This document shows, piece by piece, positions 16,072-24,941 of a stretch of 64,000 nt of DNA. Under the pieces are notes generated by a model. The model saw nothing but the letters and a program-made list of their open reading frames with translations, had not been told where the DNA came from and did not search any database. The position numbers were made by a program, and so were the translations under genes. This DNA comes from Rhizobium sp. J15 (lineage in GTDB: Bacteria; Pseudomonadota; Alphaproteobacteria; Rhizobiales; Rhizobiaceae), in the NCBI RefSeq assembly GCF_002531825.1, contig NZ_NWSX01000004.1, forward strand, positions 1-64,000, given 5' to 3'. How positions within the stretch are numbered: position 1 is the first letter of the stretch; the number at the start of each line of letters is the position of its first letter.

Positions 16072-16404
16072 ATGCATCTCGTCAGCATTGCCATGTACCT
16101 GACATCCCGGCCGCTCGCGGAGGCGACGGCCGAACTCTGGTCGTTTCTCCGGCATCACCTCCAGCACGCTGGCGTTACTGGCATGCCTGAAACGCTCGAC
16201 CAACCGGTTGCCTATGACGAAGCCTGGCTGAGGCCAAATCTTCTTCTGTCGCAGGCATGCGGCTATCCTTTTGCCACGAACCTGCGCGGCCGGGTGCGGC
16301 TGGTGGCCACTCCTGTATACAGCCATCCCGGCTGCGATGGGCCGCTGATGCGCAGCTTCATCATCGTCCGGAAGAATTCTCCCCTCCGCGTGCAGTCGAA
16401 CTGA
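16072..16404 (+). pseudogene. Truncated PhnD-like substrate-binding protein gene
   Basis: 110 codons that match only the N-terminal part of PhnD-like (phosphate/phosphonate-type) binding proteins: MYLTSRPLAEATAELWSFLR, then PNLLLSQACGYPFATNLRGR, LVATPVYSHPGCDG and FIIVRKNSP. Intact members are about 260-290 aa, so more than half is missing; there is no signal peptide either. Sequence between 16405 and 16546 contains no continuation I can recognise, so the rest was deleted rather than merely frameshifted. Probably non-functional. Confidence 0.7.
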
Positions 16405-16546
16405 TGATCCGCCAAGGCCAGCCTGCGCGTCTTCTCGCCTGACGATCCGCCTCTGAATTTGGCAGTGGCGCCGGCTTCGGTTTCTGTCGGTGCCTCTTCC
16501 CCGCTGTTGGAACCTTGCCGTGCGGAATCACTGGCGGTTCCGCGTG

Positions 16547-16969
16547 CTATTTGCCCTTCCACGGATTGACGATCTGAAGATTGATCCCCGCGGAATCGGA
16601 GACATTGCGTGTTGCGAGCGAAGCCCCACGCGAAATGGCGATGGCGGCAATCTGGGCATCGAATTGACTGATCGGCCGACCCGCTTTGCGACGGTCGGTA
16701 GCGATCGTCGCATAGACGTTCGAAGCCTCGCGATCGAACGGCAGGACGCGCCCGCCGAAATCTTCGGTGAATATCGGCAAAATCACTGCCTCCAGATCGC
16801 GTCGGCGCCGCCCCTCGGGAAGCAGACGAAGGCCATAGAGAATCTCCGCCTCCGCTGCCGCGGTCGTGAAGACGGAAGAAGGATGCTGCTTTGCGACCCA
16901 GTCGAGAACGGCCGCATTCGGAGCGGGCGCCAACAGTTCTGAAATGACATTGGTATCGAGAACGATCAC
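16547..16969 (-). CDS. vapC: VapC-like PIN-domain ribonuclease toxin
   Basis: 140-aa PIN-domain protein of the VapC/FitB type. Acidic metal-binding residues are visible: Asp5 in MIVLDTNVISELL, Glu11, the Glu in AAAEAEILYGL and the Asp in PISQFDAQIAAIA, then ATRNVSDSAGINLQIVNPW near the end. VapC toxins cleave tRNA or rRNA. The gene overlaps the upstream antitoxin frame by 4 nt (ATGA). Because that antitoxin appears frameshifted, the toxin may be poorly translated or relieved of autorepression. Confidence 0.92.
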   Translation of the reverse strand: MIVLDTNVISELLAPAPNAAVLDWVAKQHPSSVFTTAAAEAEILYGLRLLPEGRRRRDLEAVILPIFTEDFGGRVLPFDREASNVYATIATDRRKAGRPISQFDAQIAAIAISRGASLATRNVSDSAGINLQIVNPWKGK

Positions 16970-17213
16970 GCGGCGAAGTCCGGAGGCTCGCGAATTGGCT
17001 CTCGGGGCGGAATGTCGAGTTCGATGCCGCCGACCGAGAGCAGGCGCGTGCGGATGGCATCTGCGAGATTGCGGGCCATCGGTTCGCTGGCCGCAAGCGC
17101 TGTCCGCAAAATATCCCGTGCCTCATCCTCCATGGAGCGTCCGTGGGTTGCGGCGCGTATGAGTAGCCGCTGCTTCAAACCTTCGTCAGATTGCGGATGG
17201 TCATGCTGGCCAT
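16966..17213 (-). pseudogene. vapB: FitA/VapB-type antitoxin with apparent 1-nt frameshift
   Basis: The downstream part (DEGLKQRLLIRAATHGRSME, then DEARDILRTAL) is typical of FitA-like ribbon-helix-helix antitoxins. The normal N-terminus MASMTIRNL is present from ATG 17213, behind a GGAGA site, but in a different frame: that frame stops at 17175. A missing base near 17185-17190 explains both. The DNA-binding beta strand is therefore disconnected from the helices. An alternative start at 17250 in the downstream frame would give a 94-aa protein with an unrelated N-terminus, which might still bind toxin. Confidence 0.75.
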
Positions 17214-17229
17214 TTCGTTCTCCATTCAG

Positions 17230-17258
17230 CAATGATTGCATATTAATCATTGATTGCA
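17230..17258. promoter_or_regulatory. Operator-like inverted repeats upstream of the VapBC-like pair
   Basis: AATGATT (17231-17237) and AATCATT (17245-17251) form an inverted repeat with 7-bp spacing, and ATTGCA recurs at 17235-17240 and 17253-17258. AT-rich dyads of this sort just upstream of vapB are the usual binding site of the VapBC complex. Confidence 0.5.
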
Positions 17259-17293
17259 GATTTCCACGGCGAGGCCATCGGCATTACGATGTT

Positions 17294-18271
17294 TCAGAAC
17301 CGATGCTCCGCACCCTCGACCGGATTTGCCCAGACCGTCATCCCAGGCGCAAACGGCGTGTCGCCTTCGGTGCGCACGACCATTTCGCCGAGATCGGCGA
17401 CGTCGAGGTAGAGGATCGCGTCGGCGCCGAGGCGTTCCACGTGCCGGATCGTGGCATGCCACTGTCCGGCGTCTGCCGACAGGCGGATATGTTCCGGACG
17501 GATGCCGTAGGTCGTGCAGTTCAAACGCCGTGCCGTCTCGCCGCCATAGAGGTTCATCTTCGGGCTGCCGATGAAGCCGGCGACGAAGGGGGTGGCGGGA
17601 TTGCGGTAGAGCTCCATCGGGCTGCCGATCTGTTCGACCGCTCCGCCGTTCAGGACGACGATCTTGTCCGCCATCGTCATCGCCTCGACCTGGTCGTGGG
17701 TCACATAGATCATCGTCGATTTCAGCCGTGCGTGGAGATCGGAAATCTCCAGGCGCATCTGGGCCCGCAGTGATGCGTCGAGATTGGAGAGCGGCTCGTC
17801 GAACAGGAAGACCTTGGGATCGCGAACGATCGCCCGGCCGATGGCGACGCGCTGCCTCTGGCCGCCGGAGAGCGCTTTCGGCTTTCGCTGCAACAGGTGG
17901 GTGAGCTGCAGCGTTTCTGCCGCCGCCGCGACCTTGGCTGTGATTTCCGCCTTCGGACGGCGGGCGAGGGAAAGGCCGAAGCCGATATTTTCTGCCACCG
18001 TCATATGCGGATAGAGCGCATAGCTCTGGAAGACCATGGCAATGCCGCGTTCGGAGGGTTCGGCATGGGTCACGTCCTTGCCGCCGATGGTCAGCCTGCC
18101 TGAGGTCGTCTCTTCCAGGCCGGCGATGATGCGCAGCAGCGTCGATTTTCCGCATCCCGAGGGACCGACGAACACCACGAACTCGCCGGAGGCGACCTCC
18201 AGATCGATCCCCTTGATGACCTCGAGGGCGCCGAAGCTCTTGCGAACCTGTTTGAGAGTGAGCTCGGCCAT
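17294..18271 (-). CDS. Sugar ABC transporter ATP-binding protein (UgpC/MalK-like)
   Basis: 325-aa ATPase of the CUT1 type. Walker [10 protein letters not shown] (about 36-44), [15 protein letters not shown] signature, Walker [13 protein letters not shown], then a shortened C-terminal TOBE domain (usual proteins are 340-370 aa). Last gene of the leftward rhamnosidase transporter operon, 4 nt after the permease. Energises the two permeases encoded at 18276 and 19100; MalK-type proteins often serve more than one sugar importer. Confidence 0.94.
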   Translation of the reverse strand: MAELTLKQVRKSFGALEVIKGIDLEVASGEFVVFVGPSGCGKSTLLRIIAGLEETTSGRLTIGGKDVTHAEPSERGIAMVFQSYALYPHMTVAENIGFGLSLARRPKAEITAKVAAAAETLQLTHLLQRKPKALSGGQRQRVAIGRAIVRDPKVFLFDEPLSNLDASLRAQMRLEISDLHARLKSTMIYVTHDQVEAMTMADKIVVLNGGAVEQIGSPMELYRNPATPFVAGFIGSPKMNLYGGETARRLNCTTYGIRPEHIRLSADAGQWHATIRHVERLGADAILYLDVADLGEMVVRTEGDTPFAPGMTVWANPVEGAEHRF

Positions 18272-18275
18272 TCTG

Positions 18276-19103
18276 CTACCCTTTGACTGCGCCAGCCGTC
18301 ATGCCCGCGACGATCTGCCGGTTGAAGAAGATGAAGACGATCAGCGGCGGGATCGTCACGAGGAGGATGTTCATGAAGAGGAGGTTGTACTGGCTCGTAT
18401 ACATGCTCTGGAAATTATAGAGCGTCAGCTGCACCGTCACATTCTCCTTGCCGGGAAGGTAATAGAGCGGGTTGGTGAAATCGTTGAAGATAGCGATCGA
18501 CTGCACGACGATGTTGGTGACGGTCACCGGCTTCAGAAGCGGCAGGATCACCCGGAAAAAGATCTGCCGCGGCTTTGCGCCGTCGATCAGCGCCGCCTCG
18601 TCGAGATCGCGCGGGATGGTCGAGATGAAGGACCGGTAGAGCAATGTCGAGAAGGACAGATTATAGGCGACCTGGATCAGGATCATCCCGGTCATGGTCT
18701 TGAAGAGGCCGATCTCCTGCAGCAGGCCGATCGTCGGAACCACGGCGGGCGGCATCATCAGCCCCATGAAGAGCGCAACCGAGGCGACCTTGTTCCAGGC
18801 GGTCCTGCGGCGCTGCATCACATAGCCCACCATCGCCGACAGCAGGATGAGAATCGCGACGGAGGCGACGGTGATCAGCGTCGAATTGAAATAGGCGAGC
18901 ACGAGCTGGTAATCGCGCGCCTTGAAGACGGCCACGAGATTGTCCCAGAACAGCCATCGCTCCGGCAATTTGAAATCGAGGCGCGAGGCTTCCGATTTCG
19001 ATTTGACCGCCTGGAGAGCGACGAAGACGAAAGGCATGACGAAGATGACCGCCGCGACGGCAAGCGATATGGCGCCGGTCACATAGGGACGGATGCTTCT
19101 CAT
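18276..19103 (-). CDS. Sugar ABC transporter permease (MalG-like)
   Basis: 275-aa CUT1 permease. Starts [20 protein letters not shown] at 19103; the reading frame continues upstream but only as an antisense-like arginine-rich stretch inside the other permease. About six transmembrane helices; EAA loop [21 protein letters not shown] (quoted in part) near residue 180. The start overlaps the upstream permease stop by 4 nt (ATGA). Confidence 0.93.
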   Translation of the reverse strand: MRSIRPYVTGAISLAVAAVIFVMPFVFVALQAVKSKSEASRLDFKLPERWLFWDNLVAVFKARDYQLVLAYFNSTLITVASVAILILLSAMVGYVMQRRRTAWNKVASVALFMGLMMPPAVVPTIGLLQEIGLFKTMTGMILIQVAYNLSFSTLLYRSFISTIPRDLDEAALIDGAKPRQIFFRVILPLLKPVTVTNIVVQSIAIFNDFTNPLYYLPGKENVTVQLTLYNFQSMYTSQYNLLFMNILLVTIPPLIVFIFFNRQIVAGMTAGAVKG

Positions 19104-19978
19104 TCCTCGACCTCGCGCCGGTTGAACCACAGGGTAAGCGGCAGGATGATTGCGGCAATCAGCGCGAACAGGATGACGTTGCCGGCCGTCGACAGGCCGT
19201 AAAAGCCTGCCTGATACTGCTTGTAGATGACCGAGGCGATCACGTCGGAGGAAAAGCCGGGGCCGCCGCGAGTCATCGCCCAAATCAGGTCGAAGGAGCG
19301 AAGGCCGCCGATCAGCGACAATGTCACCACCGTGACGGTTGCCGGGCGCACGAGCGGCAGGGTAACGCGGAAAAATTGCTGCAGGCGCGTGGCTCCGTCG
19401 ATCCTCGCCGCTTCGTAATAATCGGGGCTGATCGCGGCGAGGCCGGCAATGAAGATCAGGGTCGCGAGGCCGACGCCCTTCCACAGATCGACCAGCGCCA
19501 CCGAAAACAGCGCGAGCGCCGGGTCGGTCAGCCACCCTGGCCCGGGAATGCCGAGCGCCTCGAGCGTCACATTGATGATGCCCTTGGTCGGATGCATCAT
19601 CACGGTGAAGGTGATGCCGATGCCGATCGTCGAGACCAGGACGGGGAAGAAGACCAGCGTGCGCAGGAAGCCGCGGGCGAAGATATTGCCGGTCAGGAGC
19701 ACGGCGAGCAGCAGCCCGCAGACCGTCTTCAAGCCCGAGGTCGTCACGGCATAGATCAGCGTGTTGACGAGCCCCTGGATCAGGAAGGGTTCGGAAAAGA
19801 ACTGCCGGAAATTTTCAAGCCCGATGAATTCGGCCGTCGACAGATCCCATCGTGTCAGGCTGAACCAGAGAGACGATATCGTGGGAACGAGAAACAGCAC
19901 GCCGTATATGACGGCGGCGGGAATGAAAAACCACAGCGGATAGGGCGATTTGCGCGCGGGGCGGCGTGTCTCGATCAT
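19100..19978 (-). CDS. Sugar ABC transporter permease (MalF-like)
   Basis: 292-aa CUT1 permease starting MIETRRPARKSPYPLWFFIP at 19978, placed by the GAGGGAGCT ribosome site. Six predicted membrane helices and the EAA-type loop YYEAARIDGATRLQQFFRVT around residue 190. Works with the MalG-like partner, the binding protein at 20046 and the ATPase at 17294. Confidence 0.93.
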   Translation of the reverse strand: MIETRRPARKSPYPLWFFIPAAVIYGVLFLVPTISSLWFSLTRWDLSTAEFIGLENFRQFFSEPFLIQGLVNTLIYAVTTSGLKTVCGLLLAVLLTGNIFARGFLRTLVFFPVLVSTIGIGITFTVMMHPTKGIINVTLEALGIPGPGWLTDPALALFSVALVDLWKGVGLATLIFIAGLAAISPDYYEAARIDGATRLQQFFRVTLPLVRPATVTVVTLSLIGGLRSFDLIWAMTRGGPGFSSDVIASVIYKQYQAGFYGLSTAGNVILFALIAAIILPLTLWFNRREVEE

Positions 19979-20001
19979 AGCTCCCTCTTCGATCGGGTGG
20001 A

Positions 20002-20024
20002 GCCCCGCCCTTCGCGGGCGAGGC
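20002..20024 (-). terminator. Hairpin between binding-protein and permease genes
   Basis: GCCCCGCCC (20002-20010) and GGGCGAGGC (20016-20024) pair over nine positions with one mismatch, 5-nt loop. It lies in the 67-bp gap between the binding-protein stop and the permease start, again where partial termination or mRNA protection would favour the binding protein. Confidence 0.4.
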
Positions 20025-20045
20025 CGACTGGCCCGAAAGACCGCT

Positions 20046-21329
20046 CTACCAGTTGGGCAGGCCGAGCTGCTTGGCCTGCTTGCGCACGTCCTCGTCATAA
20101 AGCTTCGCCGCGTCGGCGGGCTGGCGGATGCCGGAGCCAACTTCGACGGTGATCTGTTCGAGCGCCGGTCCCTTGACCGGAGAGACGAATTCCAGCGCCG
20201 GCGTCGTTTTGTCCTTGGCCTCGAAATAGGGAAGCATGTCCTTGATTGCAGGCGGCACGTCCGCCGGCAGGTCGCAGCCGTCGACGAGGGAAGGCCCTTG
20301 GACGGCGTTGGTGTCCACCATCACCTTGCAGCCCTCGACGCTTCCGGCGAAATCGACGAATTTCTTCGCTTCCTCGGCATGATGGCTGCTGGCCGGAATA
20401 TAAAGGCCCGGCGGCATCCAGACCGTCAGCCCGTTCGTCGCCGCATCGTCGCTCGGCTGAGCGAAGAAACCGACATCGCCCAGATTGTCGGGATAATTCT
20501 GTTTGAGCGCGCCGACGGCGAAGCTCAGCATTGGATAATGCGCCGCCTCGCCGGTCGCCACCATTCTCAAGCCATCGTCATAGCTTGCCGCGCCGAAGTC
20601 CTCGTTCATCAGGCCTGCGTCGTGAACGTCCTTCAGCCGTTCGAAGCCCTTCATCGCCGCCGGTGTTTCGGCATATTTCGCCTTGTTGGCGGTATAGTCG
20701 GCGGCGAAGTTCGGCACGGCGGCATGCAGATTGTAGTAATCGGCGAGAACGAAGAGCTGCGAAGTCCAGGTATCGCGATAGGTCTGCGCCACGGCGACCT
20801 TGCCCGATGCCTTGACCTTAGCGTTGTTGGCCATGAAGTCCGCCCATGTCTTCGGAACGGACAGGCCGAGGTCCTGGTAGATCTTCCTGTTATAGAGGAT
20901 CCCGCCCGCCATCGCCGTGCCGAAGGGAACGCCGTAGAGCTTGCCATCGGCGCTGACGACCGCCTTGAAGCTTTCGTCGACCTTCGCTTGCGACGACAGG
21001 CCGCTCAGATCGACAAGCGTCTGCGTGGGCTTCAGCGCCTGCAGGAGCGAGCCGGAATTATAGAGAAACACGTCGGACATTTCGCCGGTCGCCAGGCGTG
21101 TCTTGACGATGTTGTCGCCCTCGCCGCCGCCCGGCCGCTGCTCGATCTCGATCGTCACGTCGGGCGCCTTGGCCTGGTAGGCGGCGACCAGAGCCTCGGC
21201 CGCCGCGACGGTATCGGGGTTGTTGTCGATCAGGAAAGACAGCGTGGTTTCCGCCTGCGACGGGCCGGCTGCGGCCAGGGCCAGAAGCGCCGACGCGCCC
21301 CAAAGAATGCGCTTTATCCGATGTGTCAT
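20046..21329 (-). CDS. Sugar ABC transporter substrate-binding protein
   Basis: 427-aa CUT1 (family 1) binding protein. A Sec signal peptide (RILWGASALLALAAAGPSQA, cleavage about SQA-ET) is followed by TTLSFLIDNNPDTVAAAEAL, the classic N-terminal lobe; VLYNSGSLLQAL-like segment reads FLYNSGSLLQALKPTQTLVD in part. Located between the rhamnosidase gene and two permeases, so the ligand is probably a rhamnose-containing oligosaccharide or glycoside, inferred from context only. Confidence 0.94.
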   Translation of the reverse strand: MTHRIKRILWGASALLALAAAGPSQAETTLSFLIDNNPDTVAAAEALVAAYQAKAPDVTIEIEQRPGGGEGDNIVKTRLATGEMSDVFLYNSGSLLQALKPTQTLVDLSGLSSQAKVDESFKAVVSADGKLYGVPFGTAMAGGILYNRKIYQDLGLSVPKTWADFMANNAKVKASGKVAVAQTYRDTWTSQLFVLADYYNLHAAVPNFAADYTANKAKYAETPAAMKGFERLKDVHDAGLMNEDFGAASYDDGLRMVATGEAAHYPMLSFAVGALKQNYPDNLGDVGFFAQPSDDAATNGLTVWMPPGLYIPASSHHAEEAKKFVDFAGSVEGCKVMVDTNAVQGPSLVDGCDLPADVPPAIKDMLPYFEAKDKTTPALEFVSPVKGPALEQITVEVGSGIRQPADAAKLYDEDVRKQAKQLGLPNW

Positions 21330-21366
21330 GACGTTCCTCCTCTGAACGGTGTGACCTTTATGCTCC

Positions 21367-23688
21367 TCAATGATCGGGTAGAGAAAAAACCAGCTGGTGC
21401 GTCCCGGGCGAAAGAACGGCCTCTCCGGTGACAGGCTTGCCGTCGAGCGACGGGTTTTTGTGCCGCCGTCCGGGCCGGAAGCGGCCGACGCAGCCCTCCG
21501 GAAGCGTCAGCACGTAAGTGACCTCGTTGCCGGTGCAGCGCCAGCCCGCCTCGATGCGTCCCTGGCTGACATCGTGATAGGCTGAAACATGCGAAAGCGA
21601 CGGGATCGGCGCGGGATCGACGATCACCTCGGCAAACCCCGGCGCATCCGGGCTCGGTGAAATGCCGGCGACGCATTCGAACAGCCATTGGCAGACCGCG
21701 CCATAGGCGTAGTGATTGTAGCTGTTCATGTCGGGCTCGTAGATGGTGCCGTCGGGCGCCATCGAATCCCAGCGCTCCCAGATGGTCGTCGCTCCCTTCG
21801 AGACCTGATAGAGCCAGCCCGGCACGTCCTCCTGCAGGAAGACCTTTTCGGCGAGGTCGTCCATGCCGAGCTTCGTCAGCGCCGGCAGGAGCGCAGGGGT
21901 GCCGATGAAGCCGGTGCCGATCTTGTAGTCGGCATCGATGATCACCTGTCGGAAATGCCGCCGGGCCGCCTCATCATGTTCGGCCGGTATCAGGTCGTGG
22001 AGGAAAGCCAGCGCATAGGAGGTCTGGTCGTTATGGGCGAGGCGTCCCGCCGGGGTGATGAACTCGTTGGCGAAGGCCCGGCTGATTTCGCCGGCACGCC
22101 GTTTCATCTGCTCTTCAAGGGTGTCTTCGCCAAGAACGGCTGCGATCTTTGCGAGAAGGTCTGTCGAGATGAAGTGGTAGAGGGTGGCGGCGCAATCGTC
22201 GGCTATCGTCGGGCGCGGCTTCCTGTTGTCGCCGACCGGCTGCAGCCAGTCGCCGAAGGTGAAGCCGCGCGCGCCCCAATGCGACGGCGGACGCACGATC
22301 GGGCCATCCGAGATGGACCAGACGAAATCCACCCAGCGCACCATGGAATCGAGGCACTCCGAAAGAGCGGCCCGATCGCCGTAATGGGTATAGAGCACCC
22401 AGGGGATGACGACGATCGCATCGCCCCAGCCGGTTGAGCCGGCATAGCCCGGGAAGTCTGCGGGATGCAGACGCGTCGGGTCCGGCGAGAAATGCGAGAC
22501 GGCCCCGTCCTCGCGCTGGTCGGCCATCACGTCGCGCAGATATTTCCTCAGAAAGGACTGGCTGTTGCTCAGCCAGCATGCGGTTGCGGCAAAGACCTGG
22601 GCGTCGCCCGTCCAGCCCAAGCGCTCGTCGCGCTGCGGGCAATCTGTGGGCACTTCGACGAAATTGGCGCGCTGCGACCAGATGGTATTCTGCACGAGAC
22701 GGTTGACGAGAGTATTGCCCGAGGTGAAGCCGCCGGCGGGTTCCGGCACCGACGAGATCGGGATCGATGCGATTTCGAGGATCTCGGCATTTCCTGTGAT
22801 CGTCACTCTGGCATAGCGGAAGCCGTGGAAGGTGAAATGCGGCGCATAGGTTTCGTCGCCGTCTCCGCGCAGCGTGTAGAGCGTGTGCGCTGCGGCCGCA
22901 CGATAGTTGCGATTGTCGAAATGGCGATCGGGGCCGAGGACTTCCGAATGCTCCATCCGCACCTGGGCGCCGCCGTCGCCACGGACCGCATATCTGACAT
23001 AACCACCGACATTCTGGCCGAAATCATAGATCGTCCTGCCCTCATCATCGCTCCAGCTGTCGACCGGAGCGAGCGGCTGCAATTCCCGTACCGCCGCGGT
23101 CTCATGGGCGACGAGCAGCCCTTTGTCGAAAGGAAGTCTCTCGGTCCCATGGGTTTCTGCGAGGGTTTCCCGGAGGGCGTCATAGATCTCGCCGAAATAG
23201 ATCCCCGACTTCAGGATGGGCAGAAGGCCGCTCCGCCAGCTCGTATCGGTGGACAGAATGGTGCCGCCCGGCGTGACCAGATCCGCAATGGCGCCGATCC
23301 TCTCGCCCCAGCAGTTCGGGATCGCTTTGGCGCCCCACATGATGGGCGACCGGTACCATCCGTCGGCGAGCCAGATCTCGATCCGGTTGAGGCCTGATTT
23401 GAGCAGGCTCGACACGTCGTATCGCTGATAGGCAATGCGATCGTCATAATTCGTCCAGCCCGGTGTCAAAAGATCGGTGCCGACGCGCTCGCCGTTGATG
23501 AAGCAGCGGTAGAGGCCGAGCGCGGAGATGAAGAGTTCGGCCGGACCGCCGGCGCCATCATACTCGAAAGTTCTGGAGACGAAGCTTGCCTGCGTTCCCT
23601 GGCCGCCGTCCGACAGCGGCGCGATCATGTCTCCAGACCAGATGCGCGAAACGCGATTGCCGCTGATGGCTGCCGGCTGAAAGTTCAT
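21367..23688 (-). CDS. GH78 alpha-L-rhamnosidase
   Basis: 773-aa glycoside hydrolase family 78 enzyme that removes terminal alpha-L-rhamnose from plant glycosides or rhamnogalacturonan fragments. The N-terminal half is the beta-sandwich part (LFISALGLYRCFINGERVG); the catalytic (alpha/alpha)6 barrel carries the hallmark TDCPQRDERLGWTGD near residues 348-362 with the catalytic acid Glu at about 355, and IWERWDSM near 637 with the proposed base Glu. No signal peptide, so it acts in the cytoplasm on imported substrate. ATG 23688 chosen over TTG two codons earlier; AGGAG lies just upstream. First gene of the leftward operon with the importer. Confidence 0.95.
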   Translation of the reverse strand: MNFQPAAISGNRVSRIWSGDMIAPLSDGGQGTQASFVSRTFEYDGAGGPAELFISALGLYRCFINGERVGTDLLTPGWTNYDDRIAYQRYDVSSLLKSGLNRIEIWLADGWYRSPIMWGAKAIPNCWGERIGAIADLVTPGGTILSTDTSWRSGLLPILKSGIYFGEIYDALRETLAETHGTERLPFDKGLLVAHETAAVRELQPLAPVDSWSDDEGRTIYDFGQNVGGYVRYAVRGDGGAQVRMEHSEVLGPDRHFDNRNYRAAAAHTLYTLRGDGDETYAPHFTFHGFRYARVTITGNAEILEIASIPISSVPEPAGGFTSGNTLVNRLVQNTIWSQRANFVEVPTDCPQRDERLGWTGDAQVFAATACWLSNSQSFLRKYLRDVMADQREDGAVSHFSPDPTRLHPADFPGYAGSTGWGDAIVVIPWVLYTHYGDRAALSECLDSMVRWVDFVWSISDGPIVRPPSHWGARGFTFGDWLQPVGDNRKPRPTIADDCAATLYHFISTDLLAKIAAVLGEDTLEEQMKRRAGEISRAFANEFITPAGRLAHNDQTSYALAFLHDLIPAEHDEAARRHFRQVIIDADYKIGTGFIGTPALLPALTKLGMDDLAEKVFLQEDVPGWLYQVSKGATTIWERWDSMAPDGTIYEPDMNSYNHYAYGAVCQWLFECVAGISPSPDAPGFAEVIVDPAPIPSLSHVSAYHDVSQGRIEAGWRCTGNEVTYVLTLPEGCVGRFRPGRRHKNPSLDGKPVTGEAVLSPGTHQLVFSLPDH

Positions 23689-23704
23689 CAAGTCCTCCCA
23701 CAGA

Positions 23705-23736
23705 ATGTAGAACGTTCTCCATATAACGTTCTACAT
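23705..23736. promoter_or_regulatory. LacI-type double operator between rhamnosidase and regulator genes
   Basis: ATGTAGAACGTT (23705-23716) and AACGTTCTACAT (23725-23736) are a perfect 12-bp inverted repeat with an 8-bp spacer. The left half contains the full palindrome AGAACGTTCT (23710-23719), typical of LacI-family sites with a central CG. It sits 17 bp ahead of the rhamnosidase gene and 95 bp ahead of the divergent LacI gene. Confidence 0.75.
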
Positions 23737-23830
23737 TTTTTTCGGGACTGCAATAGAAATTTCGCCGCCACTCTGCCATGGTGTTTTCGCGGGCGATTGT
23801 GGACGGCCCGCAGGGCAGCCCAGAGATTTC

Positions 23831-24889
23831 ATGTCGATCGAAGACAAACAAAGACTGCAACGAAATGATCGCGTGACGATCCGGACAGTGGCAAAGCACG
23901 CAGGCGTCTCGGTCGCCGCGGTTTCCAAGGTGATGCGAAATGCCTATGGCGTCAGCGAAGGGCTGCGCGCAAAGGTGACCGACGCCATCGAGGAGCTCGG
24001 CTATCGCCCTTCGCGGGCCGCACGGGGTCTGCGCGGCCGCAGTTTCACCATCGGGGTGCTGCTGATCGACATCCGCAATCCCTTCCTGCCGGAGGTGATT
24101 GCCGGCGTCAACGGCGTGTTGGCGCCGTCGCATTATCAGGCGATGATCGGCGTCAGCGATGCGCGGGTGCAGCTGGAGACCTCGTTGATCGAGTCGATGA
24201 TCGACTACAAGATGGACGGCCTGATCCTCGTTGCCCCGCGTTTGCCCTCCGAGATCATTGCCAAACTCGCGTCAGAGATACCGATCGTCGCCGTCGGCTA
24301 CCACGATGCCGGCGCCACCGCCTTCGATACCGTCAATGCCGACGACCAGCGCGGCGCGGAGATCGCAGTCGAGGCGTTGCTTGCCTGCGGCTACCGCGAT
24401 ATCGAAATGCTCAGTCTCGGAGAGCGCGAGGGGCACCAGGTCTCCGTCGTCCGTCAGCGTGAGATCGGCTTCCGCCGGGCGATGCAGCGTGCCGGGCTCG
24501 GCTCGTCTGCCTCGATCAGCAAAATCCCGATCGCCCCGCCAAAGCGGGAGGAAACGATGCGAAAATTTCTGTCGCGGAAGAACAGGCCGCGCGCCGTCTT
24601 CTGCTGGAGCGATCTCGACGCGATCACGCTTTTGAGCCTGGCCATGGAGATGGGGGTGCGCGTGCCCGAAGACCTCGCGGTCATCGGCTACGACAATTCC
24701 TCGACCGCGGCGCTCGGCCTCGTCAATCTCGCAAGCATCGATCAGTCGGGCAGGGAGCTCGGCCAGGTCGCCACCCGGACATTGATTACCAGGATAGAGG
24801 GCCGCACCAGCGCGGAGCATATTTTCCAGATACCGTCGCTGGTCAGCCGTGGCAGTCTCATCCGTTCCAGCAACGCCAAAGGCGCTTAG
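23831..24889 (+). CDS. LacI-family transcriptional regulator (rhamnosidase operon)
   Basis: 352 aa. N-terminal helix-turn-helix (VTIRTVAKHAGVSVAAVSKV, residues about 17-36) with hinge helix, then a periplasmic-binding-like effector domain (TIGVLLIDIRNPFLPEVIAG; VIGYDNSSTAALGLVNLASI). Divergent from the GH78/ABC operon with a LacI-type palindrome between them, so it most likely represses that operon until a rhamnose-type sugar is present. Effector identity is inferred. Confidence 0.94.
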   Translation: MSIEDKQRLQRNDRVTIRTVAKHAGVSVAAVSKVMRNAYGVSEGLRAKVTDAIEELGYRPSRAARGLRGRSFTIGVLLIDIRNPFLPEVIAGVNGVLAPSHYQAMIGVSDARVQLETSLIESMIDYKMDGLILVAPRLPSEIIAKLASEIPIVAVGYHDAGATAFDTVNADDQRGAEIAVEALLACGYRDIEMLSLGEREGHQVSVVRQREIGFRRAMQRAGLGSSASISKIPIAPPKREETMRKFLSRKNRPRAVFCWSDLDAITLLSLAMEMGVRVPEDLAVIGYDNSSTAALGLVNLASIDQSGRELGQVATRTLITRIEGRTSAEHIFQIPSLVSRGSLIRSSNAKGA

Positions 24890-24941
24890 CGGGAGTGTGG
24901 AAAGGCCGACAGCTGCGCTGCACGCTGCCGGCCACTTTATG

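Noticed and set aside
19950..21431. 493-codon plus frame opposite the sugar-binding protein
   Set aside because: The minus strand encodes a binding protein with a signal peptide and family features; this frame is its shadow.
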